Origin: Malania oleifera
Lineage: Eukaryota; Streptophyta; Magnoliopsida; Santalales; Ximeniaceae
Length of the DNA stretch: 64,000 nt
Direction of reading: 5' to 3'
Assembly (NCBI RefSeq): GCF_029873635.1
Contig: NC_080419.1
Span: forward strand, 64,805,540 to 64,869,539
The notes under the pieces were generated by a model that worked only from the letters and a program-made list of their open reading frames with translations, was not told the DNA's origin and searched no databases. Every line of letters begins with the position of its first letter. Position 1 is the first letter of the stretch. A program made the translations under genes and the position numbers. Below are positions 12,261 through 24,127 of the stretch, one piece after another.

Positions 12261-12897
12261 CTTTCTTTTGGGTAGCAGAATAATGGCCTGCCATCCTTTT
12301 GGTAATGACTATTGTCTCAAATGATTTGCCAAACGCTAAGGGACCCAAACCCAGGTTGAATTTTTGGTGATCTGACTTTTAAGAAAAAGCTGGTTTAACA
12401 TTCAGGCTCAATTTGGTTAACAAATGGTAAATCATTATTTGGGTTCTTTTAGGGATAACTGGTCAGCCAAAGAGGGCCATCCGTCATTTGATCAAAACAT
12501 GAGTGATTAATTTATCAAAACAATGTAGCCACCTCGTTGAATTCCTTGGAAAAAAACTTTTTTTTTTTTTTTTATAACGTCTGAATTCAATGATTGTTTC
12601 ATCCTTTAACATCTTTTTCTAGCTCATGAACACTGGCAATATTTCTTTCCCTATTTCGGCATGAAACATAAGCAAACAGATTTTGGCAATTGGACTCATG
12701 ATGCAAGTGAGATAACGAAATGCATGACTCATTTTATTGAATATAGAAACTATTCCGAGACACAGGCGTCCACGGATAATGGAAAACAAAAGAACATCGA
12801 CTGAAAAGGATTTAGATAGTCAAAAGTTCGGTACTCCATCACTTTAGCCTTGGCGGATAACGACTGAAACCATTGATTTGGGAACCTCCCTGATATG

Positions 12898-14318
12898 TTA
12901 ACCACTTCCTTCCTCACGTTTGGGCAAAGGATTCCCCTGGACTCCAGGTTGCTTGACGTCGAAGGTTAACCAACCAGCCTCTCTCAATGTTTGTACTTTA
13001 TGCTTAAAGGCCCAGCATTTTTCAATTGAATGGCCTATTGCCTTAGCGTGATACTCACAGCGAGCATTTGGGTTGTACCATCTTGGGTAAGGGAACTGTA
13101 CCAACGCTCCAGGTGTAGGCGCAACTAGATGTCTTTCAACCAATTGTGGGAATAATTCTGCGTAGGTCATCGGGATACGATCTATCTTTCTAACTTTCCT
13201 CTGGACACCTCTATCTTGTGTTTGAACATGGGCGGTCATGACCAAAGGCCTTGTGCTTGCATGTACAGTCTGCTCATCATGGTGTGTAAAAGCGAGGTTG
13301 TTTCTAGATTCGATGTGCGAGACTGTCTGACAACATTGCACATGTATAATTTGGGCTTTCTTACTTTCTTTCTATCACCCCCTTTACCCAGGCTTCGTTC
13401 TGATTCTGAGCACTTTGCTTGCCCTATATTGATTGTATCTTCAATTTGCTCTTGGATGACTGCTCGATTGGGACTGTTTTGGGGGATGCTTTTAGGGAAA
13501 TGGGCAACACATGGATATGGGTGAACTACTTTCCCTTTTCCTATCATAGGGCGACTTTGGGCTGTCATCTCCCTCTTTTGATAAGAGCAATCGCTCGTCT
13601 TCTCCTCCCTACCCTTTGAGATTAGAACTGCCTCCTGGCGATATTGAGTCATAAAAGTGCGAGCTAGATCTCTCCATGTATGTATTTTTACTCGGCAACA
13701 CCATTCTAGAGCTTCCCCTGTTAAACTACTTTGGAAACAACGAATGAGCAGATCATCATTATCACAATGTGCGGCCATCTTTTGTAAATACATCCCCAAG
13801 TGAGCTAGTGGACACTCAGACCCACTAAACTTTGCAAAATTTGGGACTTTGAGCTTTTGGGGTAAGATTGAATTCGACTTTAGACAAGGATTGAAAGCAT
13901 CCGATGAACCAGACATGTTTGCTTTTTGCATAGCTTGCAGCTGTTCTTCCCAGACCTCATTCTTATGATTCATTTCTTCATTAGGTATCTGCTCTTTGCC
14001 CATTTCTTTAGCTATTCCCCCTTCTTGAATATTAGGATTGATGAAAGGCAGAATTTGGACATCTCTCACCGGTTGAGATTTCATGTCTTGGGTTGATAGG
14101 ACAAATGTGTGTAGGCTTAAGCCTAGATCAGCTAACGACTCCATCAACCATGGTTGGAGCGAAGGCTTGTTTTCAACTGCCTGCTTTGGATGTCGTGTAG
14201 TTTGGCTCCATGAGGGGGCTACCTCGTCCATCTGATTCTTAATCTTTCGCACATCTTGACGGACATCTTCAAGATTTGGTGCGAGAGAGCTCATCTGACC
14301 TTCTAGAACCTTCCGCAT
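12898..14318 (-). pseudogene. gag-like remnant of the outer Ogre-like element
   Basis: The minus strand encodes a Tat/Ogre-type Gag. It shows KVPNFAKFSGSECPLAHLGM and LTGEALEWCCRVKIHTWRDL, followed by a degenerate His/Cys knuckle region (CEYHAKAIGHSIEKCWAFKH). It aligns with the gag part of the second element at about 43850-45315. It is broken, with a few breaks. The protease and all of pol are absent beyond it, and sequence passes directly into the 3' noncoding region. Confidence 0.8.
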
Positions 14319-14477
14319 GAGTCTACCCCTTCGTCAAGAACTTAAAAGGATGTGTAGAGACCGTTCTGTTTCGCCTGCTCTTAGAATACCAAATCTCGAT
14401 TTCACCACCTTGGCACACTGGTTTTACGGGAAATTGGGATATGATTACCGACTTATCGGAGATGACTATGCATGCAT

Positions 14478-14511
14478 TGTAGACACCCCATTTTTACCCA
14501 GGCCCGATATG

Positions 14512-14568
<57 letters not shown>

Positions 14569-17360
14569 TACATTGTTATTATTACTTCATTTTTATTTTT
14601 ATTTTTATTTTTTGCTATAATTATTATTATTATTATTTTATTATTGTCATTTTTACTATTACTATTAGTATTATTATTATTACTAGTCTTATTATTATTA
14701 TTTTATTGATAGTATCTTTATTATTTTTACTTTTACTACAATTATTTATTATTATTATTATCATTACCTTATTGATTTTATTATTATTATTATAATAATT
14801 ATTATTACTATTACTATTTTCATTATTACCATAATAGTAAAAGCAAAAAAAAGAAAAGAAAAAGAAAAATAAAATCAAAAAGGAAGTTTTTTTTAGGGTT
14901 TGCGGCGGCAATGGAGTCGTTGGCATTTGCGCAGTCAACTAGATGAAACCAATCGAGCAACGATTTCTTATCCGATTGATGCAAAACTTTATGAGCTCTT
15001 TCCTAACCCTTTCATCTTACTTTTCACCGTTCAGATTCTTCTTTTGCGTTTTCTCCCTTTGTGTTAATGTCTTGCACAGCCGTATCACCGCCGCAGCAGT
15101 GGAGTCATTAGCGTCTGCGCATCCAACTGGACGAAGCCAATCGAGCGGCGATTTCTTATCCGATCAATGCAAAATTTTACATGGTCGTTTCTAACCCTTT
15201 CTTATTAATTTTCACCGTTCAGATTCTTTTTTTGAGTTTTCTCCCTTCGTGTTAATTTCTTGCACATCCGTATCACCGCCGCAGCAGTGGAGTCATCGGC
15301 ATCTGCGCATTCAACTAGACGAAGCCAATCGAGCGGTGATTTCTTATCTGATCAATGTGAAACTTTACGAGGTCTTTTCTAAACCTTTTTTCTTAATTTT
15401 CACCTTTCAGATTCATCTTTTGAGTTTTTTCCCTTTGTGTTAATTTCTTGCAAAGTCGTATCACCGCCGCAGCAGTGGAGTTATCGGCGTCTGCGCATTC
15501 AACTAGACGAAGGCAATCGAGTGGCGATTTCTTATCCGATCAATGCAAAATTTTATCAACTGTCTCACCGCCGCAGCAGTAGAATCGTCGGTGTATGCGC
15601 ATTCAACTAGATGAAGCCAATCGAGCGGCGATTTCTTATCTGATCAATCTGAAACCTTACTCGGTTGTTTCTAACTCTCCCTTGTTAATATTTACTGATT
15701 TTATTAATTTCTTTGAGTTTCATCTCTTGGACAACTTGTCCACACACACACAAACACACACATGCACGAGTGATGTTTTTGTAATTTGTTTATATATATT
15801 TTTTTCTTCTTAATGTTATTTTGTATATATATTGTATTATTATTGTTTTATTTGTTCTAATATCTAATGTTTGGGGTTCTTTTTCTTTTTTTTTTTGTTT
15901 TGTAATCATTGTAATATACTTATTTTTATTGTTACATATTATTTAGGATGTTTTATCGTGTAGACATTATTTAGGCTTTTTGATGTATTTAGGATATTTG
16001 TCATATTTATTGTTCATACGGTATTTAGGGATTTTGTTTATTATTTATGATTGTAATATTTATGCACATCTAGGATTCTTGATTATTTACATTATTTTCA
16101 TAATACGACCATTTAGGGTTTTGGGTTATTGTTTTATTTTAGAGTTTTGGCTATTTCACGTTATTAGGGTTTTGAGTAGTGTTTTATTTAATTTACTTTA
16201 TATTGCTATTGTGTATATATTGATGTTCATTATTGTTTATTATTTATTTATTTCTTGTATACGATTGTATTATCATTTTGTCGTGTTCATAACATTGTTG
16301 TGGAATTTTTAATGCTATAATATTTATTTGAATAAATGATATTTATATTTAGCAACTTAGAATTGTAAGTAGCATTATACATTTAATTTAGTATTTTAGG
16401 TGACCGTGTACATTTAGTAATATAGCATTTTAGGTAATATTATATATTATTATTATATTTTTAGTATGTTAATATACAAGGTATTAATTATTATGGTAAG
16501 TTTAATATTTTAGGTAATATTTTTGGTGTTTTGGTATCATGCTATTATATGGTATGTTTAGTATATATAGTATTATAGTAATCTATTACGTATTATATTA
16601 TTTGTGGATATTTATTATTATTATCGTAATTATGTGTATTATGGTATGTTTAAGTATTTTTGTTTATAACGCACATGTAGTATTTTAATATTTGCTCATT
16701 ATCTTAGTCTATATTATTGTTTATATTCTACTATTATTGGTATGTTAGATATTTTAGCTTCTATTATATATGTTGATTAGTACGTATTTTGGTATCCTAA
16801 TATTCTAGTTTATTACTATTTTTTTTTATTTATTTATTATGTTTAAATTATTATATCTATTATTAAAACCTCCCATACTAATATTTTCCTATAAAACTTT
16901 TACTTACAATTTTAAAATGTGGGAGCGTATTTTCTTAAATAATTTTGATTTTATAATCCCTATGATTTAATTGCAAGGGGTATTAGCCTTTGGGCATCAC
17001 GTACCCTAAGCTCTGAGGGAATATATGTATATATTTATTTATTTTCCTATGTATTTATAAATTCATAAAAAGGAGTAATGTAAAGATTTATTAGATTAAC
17101 TTAGGGATAATTTTAAATTAATTAGGTGCCGTTCTTAAGAACGGGCGCGTAGGGGGTGCTCGTACCTTCCCCTCGCGTAACCGAACTCCCGACCCCAACT
17201 CTGGTAATGTAGACCGATTCTACCCCTAACGGGGTAGTGATCATGTGTTCTAACCGCACTAAAGGTTAGTGGCGACTCCTACACTATATTTTTCCTGAAA
17301 ATATTAAAATGATTTTAATTTCGCCGCCCGGGGCACACGCGCTCCCGGGACGTCACGACA
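14478..17360 (+). mobile_element. solo LTR of an Ogre-related family nested in the outer element
   Basis: A single 2.9-kb LTR begins TGTAGACACCCC and ends GGGACGTCACGACA. It is flanked by perfect TGCAT duplications (14473-14477 and 17361-17365). It is oriented opposite to its host element. Its parts are an ATT microsatellite (about 14510-14800), a 188-bp tandem array, a long T-rich block and the conserved terminal module from about 16860. No internal region remains, as expected after LTR-LTR recombination. Confidence 0.92.
14899..15690 (+). repeat. 188-bp tandem repeat inside the solo LTR
   Basis: The phrase GGAGTC followed by CGTCTGCGCA-like sequence recurs at 14913, 15101, 15289 and 15477, an exact 188-bp period, with a shortened fifth unit at about 15581. 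Units carry CCGCCGCAGCAG. The array sits where the other LTR families carry a non-repetitive GC-rich block. Confidence 0.9.
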
Positions 17361-17365
17361 TGCAT

Positions 17366-18917
17366 AGTAATGAATTTGAGCATGAAATACACGATTAGGT
17401 TATGCAATGGGTGTTTATGCATGGATGCAACTAATGCACTTATATAAACAAAGATATGAACGTGCATGCAGCCTATCGTGCATGACTATGTATGAAATGA
17501 AATGTATGAATATGATGTCCTAAATTACTACTTAGCTAGAATTCTAGAAAAATCCCACTAATGAAATGGGTCAAGATTAACATGACCATTGATGGGCCAC
17601 GATTTCAATTCAATTTCTCCCTTACCCATTTATCTCCTTGATGAGGGTCTATGTACCTCAGATTCTATAAAGGGTCAAATTATGTCCTGAGGTTGGGGTT
17701 GACCCAGGCTAGTCAACCCGTTGGATTTGTGGACTTTAGTGTGCACTTGGGCCTCAAGTATTTTAAAATATGGGCTTCAATGTATTTCATGATGAGATCA
17801 GGCCTTAGTTAAAAAAGACTTGGGCTTGGATTATTTGAAAAATGTCGGCCTGAATTTTTAGGTGATAGGGCTGAAGCCCATTTTTGGAAATCTAGGTTTG
17901 ACCCTCTTTGGAAATCATGTCTGGGCCAAGTTTTTACTTAGGAAAATGTCGGGCCTAGGTTTGTCCTTAAAGAATTGGGCCCGATTTATTTGAAAAGGGT
18001 TGAGTCCACCCATATTTTAAAATGCTTGGGCCAAGTGCTTCATTGTTGAAAGGATGGGCCATGGTCTCATTATTGGGCTTTTTCAAAATACTGGCTAAGT
18101 AGTATGTAAGTCTAAAATGGATGCAGAATGCATGGTATAATACAAGGTATCTCACAACATATATACAATAGATGGTATGGGGATAAGGATGTCCCAACCC
18201 AAGGTAGGTATGTATATACAGGATGGCACTATCCTAGTTAAGGAAAACTATATACAAGTATGTGTGGGTAGGCTCTAACCCTATTGACAAAAGGTTCCCA
18301 GTTTGGAATTCTATCCTCCCCCATTGGGGTCCGGATAAAACCCGTACTGAGTGGAGTGGTTCGCGGGTCCCATCAAGCTCTGCCACGAAGGGACTGACGC
18401 TATTACACTCCTATCTAATCCTAATAAGGAAAGCTCGGGTATAGAGCGTGAAAATGTGTGAATTCAAATTTTAATTTAATCCCACTATCCCCACATTTAT
18501 TCACATGCTATAAACAATATGGAAACAAGGTATCTATATTTATTCTACAAATAAGGAAACACAATATATGCAATTAATATGTTTATTCACAAAAAATTTG
18601 GAAACAAAAGAATAAGGAAACAAAATATTTACGATACAAAATATCTATAATTAATATGCTTATTCACAATATCTACAATTAATATGCTTATTCAGAATAT
18701 TTAGAAACAAAATATCTACAATTAATATTCACACAATTAGGAAACAAAATATTTTTAATTAAGTAGGGTTATTTGTAAATTATGGAAGCAAGATATTTAC
18801 AATTAATTAAGGTTATTTACGAATTACAATATTCACAAAATAAGGAGTAATTAAAAGATTTATTAAATTTGAACAAGGGATAATTTCTAATTAATTAATG
18901 GCTCGACTCTCTAATGG
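17366..18917 (-). other. untranslated leader of the outer Ogre-like element
   Basis: This region follows the PBS on the minus strand. It contains many GGGCC/GGCCC words and no long frame. A block of about 190 bp at 18255-18445 is very similar to 48420-48608 of the second element, although the flanking leader is more diverged. Confidence 0.65.
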
Positions 18918-18935
18918 TCCCCAGCGGAGTCGCCA
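18918..18935 (-). other. primer binding site for tRNA-Arg
   Basis: Read on the minus strand, TGGCGACTCCGCTGGGGA is an 18-base complement of the 3' end of plant tRNA-Arg(ACG) including CCA. It lies three bases from the 5' LTR. Use of tRNA-Arg is a known trait of Ogre elements. Confidence 0.88.
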
Positions 18936-18938
18936 AGC

Positions 18939-20950
18939 TGTCGCGACGTCCCGGGAGCGCGTGTGCCCCGGGCGGCGAAATTAATAATCATTTTAATATT
19001 TTCAGGAAAAATATGGTGTAGGAGTCGGTTACGCGAGGGGAAGGTACGAGCACCCCCTACGCGCCCGTTCTTACGAACGGTACCTAATTAATTCGAAATT
19101 ATCCCTAAGTTAATCTAATAAATCTTTACATTACTCCTTTCTATGAATTTATAATTATACATGAAAAATAAAGAAATAAATATATACATATATTCCCTCA
19201 GAACTTAGGGTACGTGATGCCCAAAGGCTAATACCCCTTGCAATTAAATCATAGGGATTATAATTAAGAAAATACACTCCCAAAATTTTGAAATTATATA
19301 TAAAATTTTATAGAAAAATACTAACATGGGAGGTTTTTAATATATGGTAATAGAATAATAAGCCTCACCTACCTACTAACATATTATGAATGTCAAAATA
19401 AGTAACTAAATACCGTATATATGTTAATATATTAAAGACACTTAATGCTAAATATAGTAAGGTTCTAATAATGATTAATACTAAACATATTTATATACTA
19501 AAAATAGCTGATACTAAAAATACTAGGGTACTAATAATTAATACTAACTATATTAATATACTAAAAAAAAATAAATAAAATAAAATAATTGATGCTAAAC
19601 ATGTGATTAAAATGCTAATTTACCAAACATATAATATCCATTAAATCCTAAATCACTAAATACATAATATTAGAAAGAAAATACAAAAATGCTAAATATG
19701 CAATATTTACCAATATGCTAATATGCGATATACATATGACTAAAATTATTAATTTACATATAATGTCAATAAAACACCAAGCCCTTAAATATGTAATGCC
19801 ACATTATCACCATGATAAATTTACAATATTATAAAAATGCTAATTAATATAATGAATATATAACATCAATAAAAATTCTATCACACTAACATTAATCATA
19901 TATACCATAGATATTACAAAAATCTAACCCTACAAGATGAGCATCATATCAACAACAAAGTTCAAACATCGAATGTTAAGACGACAAAAAAAAATTCTAC
20001 AAAAATAATAATAATAATCGTTCAACCATAAACACAACAAAAATGTACACATAAATATCAACATTTAAACAAATATTACCGCGTTATAAACCCTACACCA
20101 TGAATATCAACAACAAGACAAACAAAGCATATATATTAATTATTAAAGTAAACATTACAATCCTAAAATCTTACAATAACAACCCTAGAGTATATATAAA
20201 TATTACCGTAAAAAGACTTTGAAACTACCCCAACAAATAATAATCTCAAACCCTAGATAAATATAAACAAGAAATAATATAACTAACTCACCACCAACAC
20301 AAAAGTTAAACTTTAAATAATAACAATAAATCAAGCATACCGAATATATAAATAATAAAACATAATTAAAAGACTCAACATATAATCGTATCAATACTGG
20401 ACCCTAAATAATACGATACCTATTAAATATATATATATATATATATATACATATACACACACATAATACAACAACAATTGTACAATAATATTAAATATTT
20501 AATATATACGACGAATACAAATATATGACCTTTAAACACAGACTCTGACGATTAATATTTTATAACAGTAATAAATTTATAAATACAACAAGAAACGATA
20601 TAAACATGAATATCAGCTAAAAAGTCTTACCACAATATTATATATGTAACAAATATGATAAAAATTTAAACTTTAAATATTAGAACAAGTTCTTACAATA
20701 AAAATTCTATAATAATAATAATACAACAATTAATACAACACAAGTAAAATCAATATAATTACGTTAATACAATTAATATAATAATAATAATATGCAAGTA
20801 ATTTACTAATAACAATATACAAATAATAATAAGAATAAAACTTAACTAAATAATAATAAATGACAATCAGTGTGTGTGTGCATATACTGCATGCATAATA
20901 AAAAAAAAATACAAATAAATAAGAACAAAATTTCAACTTTATAAAGTGAA

Positions 20951-20986
<36 letters not shown>

Positions 20987-21952
20987 TGTGTGTGTATGTG
21001 TGCAGATACAGCAGAGTGAAACACTTACAGTGGGCAGCCGAAACAACAGAGGGAGGGAGGACTGGCGGCTGGAACAGAGTCGTGGCTTCTGGTGTGGTTG
21101 GCTCTGCAGGGAGCGGCGGCGATGGCGTGCACGGGGGTCCACTGGTGGTTGGCCGGAGGGGTGGCTCGTGTTGGCGCTGCGGGAGTGGCCGGAGAGAGCC
21201 GCTGGACTGTCTGGTGTGAGGCCGGATCTGCTGGTTCGTCAACTATGGAGGCCGAGAGGTTGAGATGCTGCAGTGGTAAGAGACGACGACGACGATGTCT
21301 AAGGGGTTGGTTGCTGGAGGTTGGTGACGACGTCGTGGAGTTCCGTTGCTGGTGCGGCACTGGTGTGATAGGGAATGGGAAGCCGTCGGAAGTGATGGAG
21401 TCGTAGCAGGGTAGCGGGTATAGCAGCAGGGGGCTGCTGTTTGGAGGAACAGTTGGTGGAGGCTCTCGAGTTTGCTGGTTTTGGCGTGGCAGCAGGCTTC
21501 TGCAAGGAGCTATGGAGAAGACGGCTGGCCTGGTGCAGGTTGCAGTGGTCTCGGGCTTGCAGGTTCGTCGGGGATGGGCGTGGCCGTCGGTGATGAAGAT
21601 GATGACGGTAGTGTTGTGGAGAGAAGAAAGGTAAGGTTTTTTTTTTTTTTGTTTTGTTTTGGTTTCCGGCCGTGTTCTTGGCCGGAGTGTGTGCAGCGCA
21701 CCCTGGTCTCTCCGCCCCCCTCCTCTTGTGTGTGAACCCCTATTATATAAAAAAATATCCCAAAACCCTAAAACAACTTTCCTTCTTTGATTTTCTTTTT
21801 CTTTTTTCTTTTTTTTTATTCTTTTATTCTTATGGTAATAATGAAAAAGGAAGTAATAATCATAATAATAATCATAATAATATAAATATCAATAAGGTAA
21901 TAATAATAATACTACTAAATAAATAATTATAGTAAAAATAAAGATAATAAAG

Positions 21953-21989
<37 letters not shown>

Positions 21990-22067
21990 TAATAATAAAT
22001 AAATAATAGTGATAATAATAAATAATAAACAAATAACAGTAATAATAATAATAATAAACAAATAACA

Positions 22068-22114
<47 letters not shown>

Positions 22115-22158
22115 AATAAGAATAATAAAAATAATAATAAAAAAAATAATAGTAATAC

Positions 22159-22196
<38 letters not shown>

Positions 22197-22345
22197 GTAA
22201 TAATGGAAAATAAAATTTAAAATAAAAGTACTAGTAAGGATAATAATACTAATAATAATAATAAATATACTAATAATATAGGAAAATAATAATAATAAAA
22301 ATAATAAAAAAAAAATAATAATAATAAAGTATCAATTTTGAAGAA

Positions 22346-22380
<35 letters not shown>

Positions 22381-22441
22381 AATAATAAAACAGAGGGAAC
22401 CCCTTGTTCTATTTGGTTAGGGTAAAAATAGGGTGTCTACA
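18939..22441 (-). repeat. 5' LTR of the outer Ogre-like element
   Basis: This is the partner of the LTR at 5493-9088, with the same modules and near identity outside microsatellites. Read on the minus strand it begins TGTAGACACCC (22441) and ends CGACGTCGCGACA (18939). A TATA-like motif is at about 21742-21755 and a donor-like site at 21022-21029. Confidence 0.92.
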
Positions 22442-22446
22442 GCGAT
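22442..22446. repeat. target site duplication GCGAT (right)
   Basis: This is the right copy of the five-base duplication; the left copy is at 5488-5492. Transposase coding sequence resumes directly after it. Confidence 0.93.
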
Positions 22447-24127
22447 AATCCCTAGATGTCGATCTGATATGAGGCAAATGTCGTCCCTGTCGGTAATCAA
22501 ACGCAGAGAACACAGAAACCAATTCCATGTGTTGAGGCTTTCCTCTTGCACAATAGCGAAAGCAAGGGGAAATATTTTCCTATTTGCATCGGGGCACGTC
22601 GCAATAAGGAGTTTGCCCTTGTACTTACCGTACAAGTGTGTCCCGTCCACACATATAACGGGAGGGTAGTGACGAAAAACCCTGAATAGATGTTGCAAAT
22701 GACCAAAATACAGATACGAAGGTTGCGCTGTTAGTGCTACCTGGAACCAGAGTTGACCTCCACCTGATTGTAGTCCCAGGATTGTACGCGCGCATCGCTT
22801 CCATCCACTTCGGTAACGTTTCATACGATTTCTCCCAATCACTGAAGACTTGGTCTATTGCCTTCTGTTTGCCCAACCAAACCTTCTTATAAGATATTGA
22901 ATACCCGAATCGACGATCAATGAACTCTTTCAATGTAGCGATCGACGTCGACGCATCTCCCCCGATCATATTCACTATCTCCCCAGCAATGAGGGACGAC
23001 GTGATTTGGTTATGATCCTGCAATATAAGTTCATTCAGACACTTATGCAGACCACTATATTGGGTGATTTCGAAAAAACGGTGTATCATCCGATACATGG
23101 CACACAATCTCCACGCGCAATCGTGGTCCTTACACCTAGCAACCCACAACTCAGGAGTAGATCGCACCACATGGAAGTCATGGTGGGTGCGAGCATGATA
23201 TATTCGCACTGCGGCGATCAACTGATCCTTCGAACTGAAGAGCATCCCCTTACTCAACTCAGAGGATTCTTCCCAACGAGTGACGCATATGGGAAGCTCA
23301 TCGACCGCAGTTAAATCTGCAGCAGCTAGGTCAATATGACCGTACATCGGAAGCTCGCTGATGAATTGTGCGTCAAACGTTGCGTCGTCCGTGTCATGGT
23401 GAGGTAAGTTCACATCATCGGGGACATCATTTAACCCTTCACCCATTTCCTGCTTGTGCATGTGTTCGTCTTCAGTATGAACATCATTCGTAATGTTCAT
23501 GCCCTCGTCCAATGCATTGTTCGCAATGGCAAACAACGATGCTGGTACCGCACTCGGGACGTCTTCGCAACCTCCCTGCAGAAACGTCTGAGGAACAGGT
23601 GCTTCGTACTCCGATGACTGGAATGATGATCCCGGATATTCATTAAAATCGACCGTGGACATAGCACGAACCTCCCCACCAACATCGACCTGATGTGTTT
23701 GTTCGGTGTCTTCATCGACTTCACCCAATTGCTCCGCGGGCTCATCTGGTTGCCTAACTACAATTACACCCACTTGAGGAATAGTCTCGACATACAATTG
23801 CATCGTCAAATATGTCTCACCGACACAGTGTGCGTCCAATACAATGCGCAACCCATAATCATCTGATATCGGAACAGCCTCGTAGAACGCTGTATTATTT
23901 AACTTTCGCGCAGGGTATCTTACAGTCACCTGCAATGCATATTGATCTGGATCAATATGCAAATATTTATATATCTTTGTATATAATTTACTTAATTTAC
24001 ACCTACGGCCAATTCGAATAAGTCGAACTGGCCGACTACTATACCTAACACCATCTAATGCGGTTATAATGTTCCCCCCTATATATAAAAATACTGTGAC
24101 TGGATCACTGCTTGAGCTTCCTGCCAT
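22447..24127 (-). pseudogene. MULE (MuDR-type) transposase, N-terminal half
   Basis: The minus-strand gene starts at ATG 24127 (MAGSSSSDPVTVFLYIGG). The first 150 residues or so form the MuDR N-terminal domain, followed by an acidic linker. A WRKY-GCM1-type zinc-binding region comes next (WVARCKDHDCAWRLCAMYR, then LHKCLNEL), and then the DDE core. The core shows VICVDGTHLYGKYKG with the first catalytic Asp and LISDRHLGI with the second. One frame change near 22670 separates the 24127-22625 frame from the 22842 frame. The reading ends at the LTR element; the third catalytic acid and the SWIM and CCHC fingers are at 4518-5487. The copy is therefore inactive. I could not identify the terminal inverted repeats. 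Confidence 0.9.

Larger units (their letters stand above)
5493..22441 (-). mobile_element. Ogre-like (Ty3/gypsy, Tat lineage) LTR element, internally reduced
   Basis: The whole element spans 16.9 kb and is bounded by two LTRs of about 3.5-3.6 kb (5493-9088 and 18939-22441), TG/CA ends and the duplication GCGAT. The PBS at 18918-18935 matches the 3' end of tRNA-Arg(ACG), and the PPT is at 9089-9101, so the element reads on the minus strand. The internal region holds a leader, a gag-like remnant (12898-14318), a long 3' noncoding region and two tandem arrays. I see no ORF1, protease, RT, RNase H or integrase. It is a non-autonomous, broken fossil with few breaks in what coding sequence remains. 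The LTRs are nearly identical outside simple repeats, which points to recent insertion. A solo LTR is nested in its leader. Confidence 0.92.

Noticed and set aside
14317-14938. Tyr/Ile/Leu-rich frames over ATT runs (also near 29240, 31595, 34161, 49595 and 52120)
   Set aside because: These are pure by-products of AAT/ATT microsatellites.
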